Source: Endomychus coccineus (Eukaryota > Arthropoda > Insecta > Coleoptera > Endomychidae). From it: 64,000 nucleotides of DNA. Position numbers and translations under genes: made by a program. Positions 55,421-64,000 of this stretch are shown in pieces. The notes below the pieces were generated by a model that searched no databases, was not told the origin of the DNA, and worked only from the letters and a program-made list of their open reading frames with translations. How positions within the stretch are numbered: position 1 is the stretch's first letter; the number at the start of each line of letters is the position of its first letter. The stretch spans positions 67,992,633 to 68,056,632 of the forward strand of contig OY294068.1 in assembly GCA_958510875.1 (NCBI GenBank), read 5' to 3'.

Positions 55421-55578
55421 ATTCTTCAAAGCATAAGTGCAGCGCATGCTATTATTTCATTTAAATATTGCTGAATTCTGAATATCTTGGTCAATGAGAA
55501 TGGCTGAAAGAACTGGTATGATTCAGGAAAAGAACTAATATGTTTGCCAACACCGATCGAGGTGACTTGTTTGTCCCA

Positions 55579-55584
55579 ATAAAA
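55579..55584 (+). terminator. Candidate polyadenylation signal of IQCA1
   Basis: AATAAA in CCCAATAAAATTAATAG, about 160 bp after the stop. The first canonical signal downstream in the right orientation. Confidence 0.55.
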
Positions 55585-55828
55585 TTAATAGAATGAGTAA
55601 TTGTCAAATCTGATTGACAAAATTCGAAGCAAATTCTTTGTTGTCTTCATATTATAAAATTAAACGCTACTATATTGATATTACTTTTATTTTTTCCATA
55701 TTGTGAAATTCAGTGTTGATATCACATTTTACTTATACTTACGTAGGTATCAAGGTGGGTTTTTACAGTGCAATAATGACGAATTGCTATCAACAGTAGA
55801 TTAGTTTCTAATCAGGACAATAATTATC
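55585..55828. other. Downstream of IQCA1
   Basis: No gene seen. Confidence 0.4.
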
Positions 55829-55925
55829 GTCGTAAAGCCGTATTATGTACAACCAGTTTGCGCTTTTCTAACTCGCGTGCTACCGGCTTCTCACGTGAAC
55901 GTCATTCGATTTACGGAAAATTAAC
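55829..55925 (+). repeat. Fragment of the 1.45-kb repeat core
   Basis: CGTCGTAAAGCCGTATTATG and on to TCTCACGTGAACGTCATTCG matches 13990-14072 in the same orientation. A third, short copy of that repeat. Confidence 0.75.
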
Positions 55926-56950
55926 TATTTCAAAACAGTTTTTGACCCGGATTGTGGCTATCACGACCTCTGAAAAGGTTCAAAGTTCACATAATTATCT
56001 CATAATTTGTAGTTCATTATTGTTTTACAACTGAAATAAATAGGTATGAAATTTGTAGGTTATTGATGATGTCAGTGTGACAGTGACATAATTATTTCAA
56101 ACGTAGAGTAAGACACACGTTTTAGATTCCACAACCACCCTTGACCAAGATAATTCTTGATATTCCTGTATCTTCTCAATGTCTAAATGCTTTCTAATGC
56201 TAAAATATTCCTGTAGAAAATAGTTATTTGACAACGTTTGATTCAGTACGTAGACCAATGATTATATCTTGAGCATAATCATTCTTGTGGTTTCAAATAA
56301 AAGAAAGGCTTGCTTAACTTTAAAGAAATCTCAAGAACACGGAGAGAAGCAGTAAATAACCTGTTTTGGAAGACTCCAAAGTAGGATTCGGTGATAGAAA
56401 TATTACTAGGTGTTGATCGTATGCAACATAACCATCTCATGAATTGGGAGGCTGTTCCGTCTAACTTATTAGATTTATAATTATAAGGTGTGTTGTTCCT
56501 GCTTTCTCCAAATGAATGATAGACCACTTCTCGGTACTGTTCTATGCTGGTGAGCTGCAGATCCGTCAGAAAGATTGGGATTTTTCCCGGCTCCAATGGG
56601 GTAATTTCCTCCACAGTATGTCCAAAAGTATTTGCTTCTGCTGAGAAATATTAAATCGGTATTTCCTCAGCTTTTCTGTAGTCTACTAGGCCAATTTTTC
56701 ATCTAACCATCGAGTTTTCTGTGCCCGTCATGAATCCTGTTATAATGATTATGATGATATGTCTAAACTTAAATATTTCACCCCCAACGAACACAAGAAA
56801 CAAGGTGAACGAATCGGATTCGCGTAGTGTGGACCTGTCTAAGAGCCGAATAGAACGCGACGAATGTTTTCTGATACCTGTCCGTAAAATTGAGTCGCTC
56901 AAGGGAAATTATTGTCCGCTGAATAATTCAGTTGGTACGCTGAGAATACT
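55926..56950. other. Intergenic, no gene seen
   Basis: Open frames at 56279-56614 (-) and 56721-57014 (+) have no motif I recognise; the second runs into the TAA tail of the following LINE. Confidence 0.45.
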
Positions 56951-57010
56951 CATAATAATAATAATAATAATAATAATAATAGTCTTTATTGAATATAATA
57001 ATAATAATAT
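56951..57010 (+). repeat. TAA microsatellite, LINE 3' tail
   Basis: About eleven TAA units at 56951-56983, then GTCTTTATTG and a second short (AAT)n run. It marks the 3' terminus of the LINE. Confidence 0.85.
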
Positions 57011-57159
57011 ATAATTAAGATTACAAAGAAAGATAAATTCAACAATAAAGTTAAAAAAGACCACGTAAGTTCCATAGTTGGAACTTGTTTGTGGTACAGT
57101 AAAAAGTTATTATCATTCATTACTCATTAATAATATTATTTAAAAAAGAATTTATATTT

Positions 57160-57235
57160 ACCCATATATATACATATACTATATATATATACACATCTAC
57201 ACATACATACATACATACACATTTACATTATACAC
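57160..57235. repeat. TA/CATA low-complexity tract
   Basis: Runs of TATATATACA followed by CATACATACATACATAC within the LINE 3' UTR. Confidence 0.8.
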
Positions 57236-57511
57236 TCATACATGAATATATCTATAATTTATAAATTATTTAAGTATATTGTTACTACAATATTAATATA
57301 ATAAAATTGAATACAATGAAGATTGTTATATGCTGAACACAATTTGGAATCATTCATATTTCATTATTTATTGTAATAAGTCTAGTGGTTGGGATCTATT
57401 CGTCTCACAACTCGTTATAATCTTTAAACACTGATTATATACAATTCTAGTTTCTTCTTTCAAACGATCACTATTGTCTCTTAACAACATATAGGAATTA
57501 TCTGTGTATCA

Positions 57512-59026
57512 CTATAATAAATTTTGCATCACTTCACTCCCATTTACACTTATTAACCAATTTGTGAGTTTCCGTTTTAAAACAAATTTATTGGTAATGG
57601 TCTTCAAATCAGTTGGTAAAAGGTTATGTAATCTTGGATATATATAATTACACGAGTGCTGTCCTATAGTTTTTTTTACTCTTGGTATTTGTAATGATTC
57701 CTGTTTCTGTAATCTAGTGTCATACTCATGTTCTATATAGTTTTTGTTTGTTTTTTGAATTAATATTTTTCTTGCAAATATCATTTTTATATCAAGTAAT
57801 GAAGCATCAGTGAATAAGGCCTTACTAGGATATCGAAAGTTTTTATTATAGATGATTTTTATTATCCTTTTTTGTGTAGATTCTAGTTTCCTTAGATATG
57901 ATTTGGAGACTCCGCCCCATGCAATAATGCCATAGCTCAAGTGACTTTCCACTAGTGCATAATAGAGTATTCTCAGTTCAGTGATGTTTAGAACCAATTT
58001 TAATTGTTTGAATTTATATATTATTTTCCTAATTTTTTTTGTTAAATTCTCAATGTGGAAATTCCATTTCAGATGTGAATCAATAAATATTCCTAAATAT
58101 CTCACATATTCCGTTTTTTCTATTTTGAAATTTGTATTCTCTGTATTTATAGTGATGTTTAATTCCGGTAAGTGACTGCGGTATGACGTAAACGGTAAGT
58201 AGGTGGTTTTTGTTAAATTTATAGTGAGCATTTTTTTGTCGAACCATTTTTTTATATATACTAACTCGTTTTCAACAATTTCTTTCAGTTCTTTCCATGT
58301 TTTTGCAGAATAAAATAGGGCAGTATCATCTGCGAAAGCAATAATTTCAGCCAATAATTGTAAGTTAAACATGTCGTTAATATAGAGAATGAACAGTGTA
58401 GGACCCAACACAGTGCCTTGGGGTATACCATATGTTGTTTCTTCAGGAGTGCTGTATATATCATCAATTTTAACTGTTTGGTTGCGATTTGTGAGGTAAG
58501 ATTTTAATAAATTGTTCGCTACTCCTCTAATTCCTATCTTTTCCAGAGTTCTCAAGAGTTCTTCATGGCAAATGGTGTCGAAAGCCTTTTGGAGATCAAC
58601 AAATATGCATAGAGAAGGTAGTTTATCATCTATGGCGTTATATATGTTTTTTGTTAAGGCCGCTATGGCATGTTCAGTAGATTTGGCTTCTTGAAATCCG
58701 TACTGTTTAGATGATATTAATTTATGTTTTTTAATAAAGTGCTTTATTCTGTTGTTGATTATTTTTTCTAAAATTTTATTAAAGTTAGTAACTAACGATA
58801 TAGGCCTGTAATTCTTCATGAGTTGTGTTTCGCCTCCTTTATGTATGGGAATTATTACGGATTCTTTGAAAATGGAGGGATAAATGCCTGTTTCTAGAAT
58901 CATGTTGAATATAAATACTAATGGGTTAATTATGTAGTGCAATGCAATCTGTAACGTTCGTACGGTAATATTATCGATACCCGGTGTTGACTTTTTTTTC
59001 AGTTTTACTATAATGTCTAAGTTCAT
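57512..59026 (-). CDS. LINE ORF2, reverse transcriptase half
   Basis: 504 residues from the first Met, but the real frame continues upstream (STIKTYFSNPQLQ) to the break at about 59065. RT motifs in order: ESVIIPIHKGGETQLMKNYR, KQYGFQEAKSTEHAIAAL, CIFVDLQKAFDTICHEELLR, GIPQGTVLGPTLFILYINDM, IIAFADDTALFYSAK (catalytic FADD), YVRYLGIFIDSHLKWNFHIE, and the thumb ELRILYYALVESHLSYGIIAWG. The C-terminus (FVLKRKLTNWLISVNG) is typical for this group. No stop within. Target-primed reverse transcription in the nucleus is the known role. Confidence 0.92.
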   Translation of the reverse strand: MNLDIIVKLKKKSTPGIDNITVRTLQIALHYIINPLVFIFNMILETGIYPSIFKESVIIPIHKGGETQLMKNYRPISLVTNFNKILEKIINNRIKHFIKKHKLISSKQYGFQEAKSTEHAIAALTKNIYNAIDDKLPSLCIFVDLQKAFDTICHEELLRTLEKIGIRGVANNLLKSYLTNRNQTVKIDDIYSTPEETTYGIPQGTVLGPTLFILYINDMFNLQLLAEIIAFADDTALFYSAKTWKELKEIVENELVYIKKWFDKKMLTINLTKTTYLPFTSYRSHLPELNITINTENTNFKIEKTEYVRYLGIFIDSHLKWNFHIENLTKKIRKIIYKFKQLKLVLNITELRILYYALVESHLSYGIIAWGGVSKSYLRKLESTQKRIIKIIYNKNFRYPSKALFTDASLLDIKMIFARKILIQKTNKNYIEHEYDTRLQKQESLQIPRVKKTIGQHSCNYIYPRLHNLLPTDLKTITNKFVLKRKLTNWLISVNGSEVMQNLL

Positions 59027-59054
59027 TTGAAGTTGTGGGTTTGAGAAATATGTT

Positions 59055-60383
59055 TTAATTGTTGATTTTTTCAGGAAATGTTTGAGTAGGTTTTTTAATT
59101 TTTTTTGCTAATGATACTCCCACGTTTTTAAAGTAAGAGTTGAACGTGTTCGCAATCTCGATTTTATCTATTACAATTTCATTATTTTCATTCAATATTT
59201 CTTTCACGACTGGTTTAACTTTTTTTTTGTTGGTGATCATCGCGACTGTCTCCCACAATTTTTTATTAGCGTATTTATTAGAGTCTATAATCTTTCTATA
59301 ATAGTTAGTTTTCGCAGCCTTGATAATCTCATTCAGTTTGTTTCTATAGATTTTATAGTTCTTTTTTTTTTCTTCGTCCTGATTTGTTCTTAATAGATCT
59401 TGGTACATTTTATTTCTAGTATTTATGGACTTAATAATAGAATTTGTTATCCATTCTTTCCGAGGAATATTTGAATGTTTCACTTTGAATATTTTAGTAG
59501 CACAATCAATAGCTTTATTAAAAATTTCGTAAAATTCTATAGTTGCTTTATCCGGATCATTCATATTGTATATTGTTTCCCATTTCTCCAGTTCTAGGAT
59601 TGTCTTAAGTTTGTTCCAGTCTATGGATTTCCTATAAGCTTTTGTATTAGTAACTGTTTTTTGACCGGTACTAATTTTTATTTGTGCCGCAATGATGTAA
59701 TGATCCGTGATACAGCTTTTTATTATCGCAGTATTAACCTCCTCCGTGTTTAAAACGTTGTTCTTTGTTTTAATAAATATGTGATCTAAGCAAGTGGAAG
59801 AGTATTCGGTCTCTCTAGTTGGTTTATTTATCAAAGAATTCCAGCCAAATTCGGCGAGTGTATTTAGATATTCATTAGAAATTTCTGATTCATTAAGGAT
59901 GTCAATATTAATATCACCAATCACAAAATTAAAATCATAATTGTTGGTTTCTTGTTTCAGATACTCATGTAAGACCGTATTGAATATTTCTGGACATTGT
60001 GATGGACTTCTATATATTGTATTCACACCTATTTTTTTATTTTCTTTGATTATCTCAATGTTCAATATATTATTAATATTATCTCCTTCTCCTATTTTGA
60101 CTATTTTAAATTTATGTCTTAGTTCATTTTTTACATATACAACTAATCCATCATTTTGATTTTTTTGACTATTATTATAAATTATGTCAAAATTATCCAA
60201 TTTAAAAAAATCCAGATCTTCTATATGCCATGTTTCTGTCAACACTATACAATCTATATAATTAAAAATTTCCTGTACATAAATTACAAATTCAGTGAAA
60301 TTTTTGTTGATGCTCCTTATGTTATTATGTAATATCAGAAATGAATTAGGGTAGTTTATTTTATCAATTTCGAAATCTTCCAA
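59055..60383 (-). CDS. LINE ORF2, apurinic-type endonuclease half
   Basis: 442 residues starting MEDFEIDKINYPNSFLILHN. Endonuclease motifs: LHNNIRSINKNFTEF, CIVLTETWHIEDLDFF, NDGLVVYVKNELRHK, INTIYRSPSQ-type block (VNTIYRSPSQCPEIF), FVIGDINIDILN, TCLDHIFIKTK and SCITDHYIIAAQIK (the catalytic Asp-His). A basic linker follows (SNIPRKEWITNSIIKSINTR). It stops at TAA just after PEKINN, because of a single-base length change in an A run (about 59060-59066). Restoring the phase there would merge it with the RT half. Confidence 0.92.
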   Translation of the reverse strand: MEDFEIDKINYPNSFLILHNNIRSINKNFTEFVIYVQEIFNYIDCIVLTETWHIEDLDFFKLDNFDIIYNNSQKNQNDGLVVYVKNELRHKFKIVKIGEGDNINNILNIEIIKENKKIGVNTIYRSPSQCPEIFNTVLHEYLKQETNNYDFNFVIGDINIDILNESEISNEYLNTLAEFGWNSLINKPTRETEYSSTCLDHIFIKTKNNVLNTEEVNTAIIKSCITDHYIIAAQIKISTGQKTVTNTKAYRKSIDWNKLKTILELEKWETIYNMNDPDKATIEFYEIFNKAIDCATKIFKVKHSNIPRKEWITNSIIKSINTRNKMYQDLLRTNQDEEKKKNYKIYRNKLNEIIKAAKTNYYRKIIDSNKYANKKLWETVAMITNKKKVKPVVKEILNENNEIVIDKIEIANTFNSYFKNVGVSLAKKIKKPTQTFPEKINN

Positions 60384-60528
60384 AATGTTATATAGTATCG
60401 AAAGATTTTACCCGGAAGTCTCTAATATAATTGTCCATTATTTTTTACCAATTTAGAATAGCGAATTATTTATGTAGTGATATGAATATGATTAAATGTA
60501 AGAATGTGTTGTTATTCATTTAAATGAT

Positions 60529-61347
60529 TCATTGATTCTCATTTCTTAGGGACGAGTTTTTTATATATATATTAAAGGCATTAGCCTGAGAATTATTTAT
60601 AGTTATTTTGTCTTCATTGGTTTTGTTGACTGTACTTGTAGAGTTATTCCTTAATTTGTATTTAGTCTGTTTGGGACCTTCTTCTTCTGAGGTAGACAGT
60701 TTAGTAGGCCCTGGCGTTGATGGTGCGCTTTGTGGTTTTTTTACTTGTAAATTCGCCAACGCAATTACTTCATCGTTGTTCTGTAAATCACTAGCAGTGT
60801 AGACTTTATCATCAACAATTAGTTTGTCACCTTTTAAGATGGCTTTCCGTTGGTCTGCTTTTGCCAGATTTAGATGTTTTCTTAAGATTTGTTGATCCTC
60901 ACGCTGTTTGATTGTTAAGTCGTTATTAATTGATATATTTGACCCTTTTAATTTATAGCAATTCCTCAGGACATTTAGCTTCCCTAAGAATGTTGTAAAT
61001 TGCACAATGATCGGGCAGTTGGTTTTGTTTTTACTAATGCGAAATATATTATTTACTTCTTTCAGGTCAATTTTTATGTTTGTGTGTTCCTCAATTTTAG
61101 ATAGAACTAATGAAGGTAGATCAGTTATTTCTTCGTGTTTGATGCCAAAAATTATAATGTTATTTTTTTTATTTTGTTGTTCTAAAAATTCGACTTTATT
61201 TTTCAACTTTTTATTTTCAATTGTTAAACTTTGGATATCTTTGTTTACTGCCGATAATTTCTCATCTATTAACTGTTTTATTTCCTTTGTACTTTGTACA
61301 ATCAGCTCGAATAATTGTTTTGGTGTGATTTCGTTTTCGCTACTCAT
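60529..61347 (-). CDS. LINE ORF1, RNA-binding nucleocapsid-type protein
   Basis: 272 residues, intact. The N-terminal coiled coil (IKQLIDEKLSAVNKDIQSLT, then KLKNKVEFLEQQNKKNNIII) leads into a domain (FGIKHEEITD, FRISKNKTNCPIIVQFTTFL, GKLNVLRNCYKLKG, INNDLTIKQREDQQILRKHL) laid out like L1-type ORF1 (coiled coil, RNA-recognition fold, C-terminal domain). The tail is Pro/Ser/Thr-rich (SAPSTPGPTKLSTSEEEG). It should coat the element RNA. ORF1 and ORF2 are separated by 145 bp. It parallels the fragment at 35377-35673. Confidence 0.85.
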   Translation of the reverse strand: MSSENEITPKQLFELIVQSTKEIKQLIDEKLSAVNKDIQSLTIENKKLKNKVEFLEQQNKKNNIIIFGIKHEEITDLPSLVLSKIEEHTNIKIDLKEVNNIFRISKNKTNCPIIVQFTTFLGKLNVLRNCYKLKGSNISINNDLTIKQREDQQILRKHLNLAKADQRKAILKGDKLIVDDKVYTASDLQNNDEVIALANLQVKKPQSAPSTPGPTKLSTSEEEGPKQTKYKLRNNSTSTVNKTNEDKITINNSQANAFNIYIKNSSLRNENQ

Positions 61348-61420
61348 TCTTTATTAGATTATAAAATCGCTTTTTTCTTATATAAAAACTAACATCTGCT
61401 GCTGTAGTTCTTCTAATATG

Positions 61421-62644
61421 TGTATCGTTATAGTATACTTTATGAAATAAGTGCAATTGATAAATTAAACGACTTACATATATCGATTATTTACGGAATT
61501 TTCAACATTTGCACCACAATCACTAATTGATGTTACTGCAAAATTACAAATTTGATGATCCAATTAAACCTAAGTATTTGTTATTTATATTTCTGTTTAA
61601 TTCAGCACAGATGTTGACATGAAGAACAACACCACACAACACGATTGAAACTATGACATAATATACATCATTGAAAATGAAGTTGGGGAAGGGAAAATTA
61701 TCTAAAATTAATAGATATCTTTCGTTGCTTTTTCTGATGTTACAAACAATACAAATTCACTGAAAACTACCATTCAGTCCGTATTCTTGTTCATGGCAAA
61801 CTCTGTATGTTTTATTTGTAATTATGGTTGCATTTGCTTTCAATGCATAAGAACAAATATCGATTAAATTAGGCACTACGAACACTTCGAGCGAGTGGAA
61901 ACATTAATAATCGCGAAAATTTGCTGAACCCAACGAGAATTTGTTCGGGCTTTTCTCTTCTTCTTGTTCCTGAGCACTCTGTTATGTTTATTCAGGTTGA
62001 AATGTTTAAGTCTAGACGCACAATAACGTTGTTCCTGCTACCTCTAATGCATTCCGAAACGTCCTTGTTACTAAATTTGTCTGAGTGTCTGTGTCTCGAA
62101 AGAGAACTGTAAGTGTTTAGTGCTGAGCTATTTGTCTTCGGTTCTGATAATTTCCTGCATGGTGTGAAATTCTATACCGTAAAAATGTTCTGGCCCTATT
62201 AGCGCCTGCTAATTTGGCACAATTCCTGTATGACATGGCAACCACTAGAGGGACAATCTGTTCTGCACACTTGAGGTGTATAGTTTTGTTCTGTAGGTGA
62301 GAATCATCCTTGAGCTGATATGATGTTGTTAGTTCAGCGCTTTCATGAATGCTTGACTATTGAACATGATGGATATGTCTTTTTTTTGTATACTTTATCC
62401 AGATTGATTTGTGCACATATCTCAATTGCATGGACTTTCACTCTAAAGTAGTGATTCAAACACCCTTCTGGATCCATCATCGACATACCAATAGAATGAT
62501 TCTTTCAAGAAGGGGTGAATTTTTCCGTATCACTCTATTTTGTTCCCAAGATAGGTTCTGAAGATCTATGTAGATATAAACACTTTCCCCATATCGTCCC
62601 TTGGTGCAAGATTATTGGATGATCCATCTTCAGAGAGTCATTCT
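61421..62644. other. Intergenic, no gene seen
   Basis: AT-rich then more balanced. A frame at 61921-62112 has no motif I recognise. Confidence 0.45.
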
Positions 62645-64000
62645 GTTTGCTTGGTTCTTAGTGGAGTGAATCTGGCAAATGGTTAGCGAAAATCTTACGA
62701 TGCTTAGCGACCCAGTGGAAAATGTTTGTGGTGATACCAATAACAACCCCCTGAAATTTATATTTTCCAAAGTGGGTGCAACCCCTTTTTTTTGCCAAAA
62801 GGGGTTTTTTTGAAATTTTTAAGGGTAGCTTAGCAAAAAAAAATTTATATCTCCGGTTGTATTGAAAATTAAGAAACCAAAGTAGAACCCTTTTATTGCC
62901 AATGTCCAAGAAATTTCCAGTCCAAATTTCAAGTTGATCCGACCTCCCCCCTCCCCGTAATAGAAATATATATACTCATATATGCAAGGAATCTTGCGTA
63001 ACGGTTAAAGCTGAAATTTAGACTGGAGATAGGTTACCCTCTGAATTTAAATTGAAAATATTGAATGGTTTTCCAGAAATCCAACTTTAATTCAATTTTT
63101 TAGTTATTTTTCAAATTGAGATATCTCATGTCATTTACATCCGATCTGGATCTGCTTTGCGGGAAAATGTAGGTATTCGCATATAGTCTTATGTCATGGA
63201 ACTCACTTTTTAATTATTTTTTTTCGGGCCTATATTGGCCATCTTGGTTAATTTGAGATAAATCGAATAACATTCACGTGAGGACCGCGTAGCTGGCGAG
63301 TTAGAGAAGTGCAAACTGGTTGTACCTAATACGGCTTTACGACGACTTTTCGCGTGCCGTTTTCGCTCCATGTAGTTAGATTAGGTATCGGACCGTGCCC
63401 GACGGCCCTTCTTTCTTCGATAAATGTCCATTAAATAGAAAACTTTAATTAAAACAGAAACAGGTACTCTCAGGTCTCAGCTACGCGCGACGTAAGAAAG
63501 GGAATTTCCTAGATACTAAAATATACCCGAAGCGGGTGAAAGCTAGCGGCTCATAACCGAAAATACTTAATCACAACTGGCGCCGCCCGCACGGGGCACG
63601 AAACGGTCCCAACACAACAAGACCGAGGTGAAATGTATAAACTCTAACTGACGAGTAGCGAGCTTCTGGAGGGAAATGTCAAAATGATTACGTTCGTAGC
63701 TAATTACGTCTAGCGTTCAAGCAATTGTGTTTTTATACAATTTGAACCTTCTAATCTCGAAATCTCGGATCCTAAAGCGCTATCAACTTCTGAGCCTCAC
63801 AATATTCTCATAAAATTGCGAAATTTCGCACCTTTAGAAACTTCAAATTAATTAATTTGAAACAAGTTTTGGGGATATTAATACCGAAAATAAAATGGCC
63901 AATATAGGCCGGAAAAAAAATAAATGAAAAATGAGTTCCATGACATGAAACTATATGCAAATACCTACCCGCAAAGCAGATCCAGATCGGATGTAAATGA
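62645..64000 (-). repeat. 1.45-kb repeat, right copy, inverted, cut by the window edge
   Basis: Reads in reverse the order of 13251-14715: tail (62645-63050, with GACCTCCCCCCTCCCCG), arm (63060-63250), GC-rich core (63250-63720, with CAACTGGCGCCGCCCGCACG), then the other arm to the window end. Here the arm extends further (AATTAATTAATTTGAAAC region, 63840-63900), matching 13430-13510. Differences from the left copy are scattered. Confidence 0.8.

Larger units (their letters stand above)
56951..61420 (-). mobile_element. Nearly intact LINE (non-LTR retrotransposon), (ATT)n tail
   Basis: About 4.4 kb on the - strand: ORF1 (61347-60529), endonuclease half of ORF2 (60383-59055), reverse transcriptase half (59026-57512), a 3' UTR of about 550 bp and a simple ATT repeat tail (TAA units at 56951-56983 on the + strand) after CAATAAAGAC. 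The two halves of ORF2 are separated by one frameshift only. No RNase H. The 5' end is uncertain (a boundary near 61370-61420 is my estimate). The clade is within the jockey/CR1 group but not fixed from sequence alone. Confidence 0.88.

Noticed and set aside
56721..57014. 97-codon + strand frame ending in a run of Ile
   Set aside because: The Ile run is the translated TAA/ATA tail of the LINE. The rest shows no domain or splice support.

Overview
This is eukaryotic, AT-rich, intron-rich DNA, almost certainly from an insect; a beetle is my guess, but nothing in the window proves the order. The reasons are consensus GT/AG introns joining short exons, Penelope-like, Crypton, hAT and Tc1/mariner-type elements (two of them with the helix-turn-helix plus DDE layout common in arthropods), several non-LTR retrotransposons, and large foldback repeats. 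I see no tRNA, rRNA or CRISPR array.

Two host genes can be read. The main one runs on the + strand from 10663 to 55420. It is the insect version of IQCA1/DRC11, a component of the nexin-dynein regulatory complex of motile cilia and sperm tails. I place ten coding exons (10663-10863, 22610-22828, 23075-23098, 23188-23272, 23327-23396, 27158-27483, 33755-34418, 40380-40893, 43852-44109, 55025-55420). All phases agree and they give a 918-residue protein with an IQ motif, a Lys/Gly tract and a degenerate AAA+ domain. The second gene, on the - strand (5734 to 4740), is a five-exon THAP-domain protein. One of its splice junctions has a strong donor that would include a stop codon.

Almost everything else is mobile DNA, most of it inside the introns of IQCA1. 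From left to right: a Penelope end with a hammerhead ribozyme (1-280); a Tc1/mariner-type element with 467-bp inverted repeats (466-2728); the THAP gene; a palindromic Penelope copy (7318-8432); two small palindromic elements (8989-9211, 9348-9505); a LINE 3' end just before exon 1; a second Penelope family (11216-13020); a 1.45-kb repeat (13251-14715) with an inverted partner at 62645-64000; Helitron-like helicase debris (17115-17580); LINE debris (18640-20760); a hAT with perfect 8-bp target duplication (20880-22510); a head-to-head Penelope pair (23480-25560); a foldback element carrying what looks like a captured exon-intron-exon piece (27486-29115); more foldbacks; LINE copies (35377-37960, 38290-39903, 41856-42530, 42910-43440, 44811-45275, 47150-47635); a phospholipase-A2-like fragment (44151-44390); a broken Crypton recombinase (45559-46605); a second Tc1/mariner element (48998-50483); a putative solo LTR (52843-54204); and a nearly intact LINE (56951-61420, - strand).

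The observations most worth a second look are the six hammerhead ribozyme copies in Penelope termini (one lacking stem II altogether), the foldback series with exchangeable and unequally repeated arm modules, and the apparent gene-fragment capture in one of those foldbacks.
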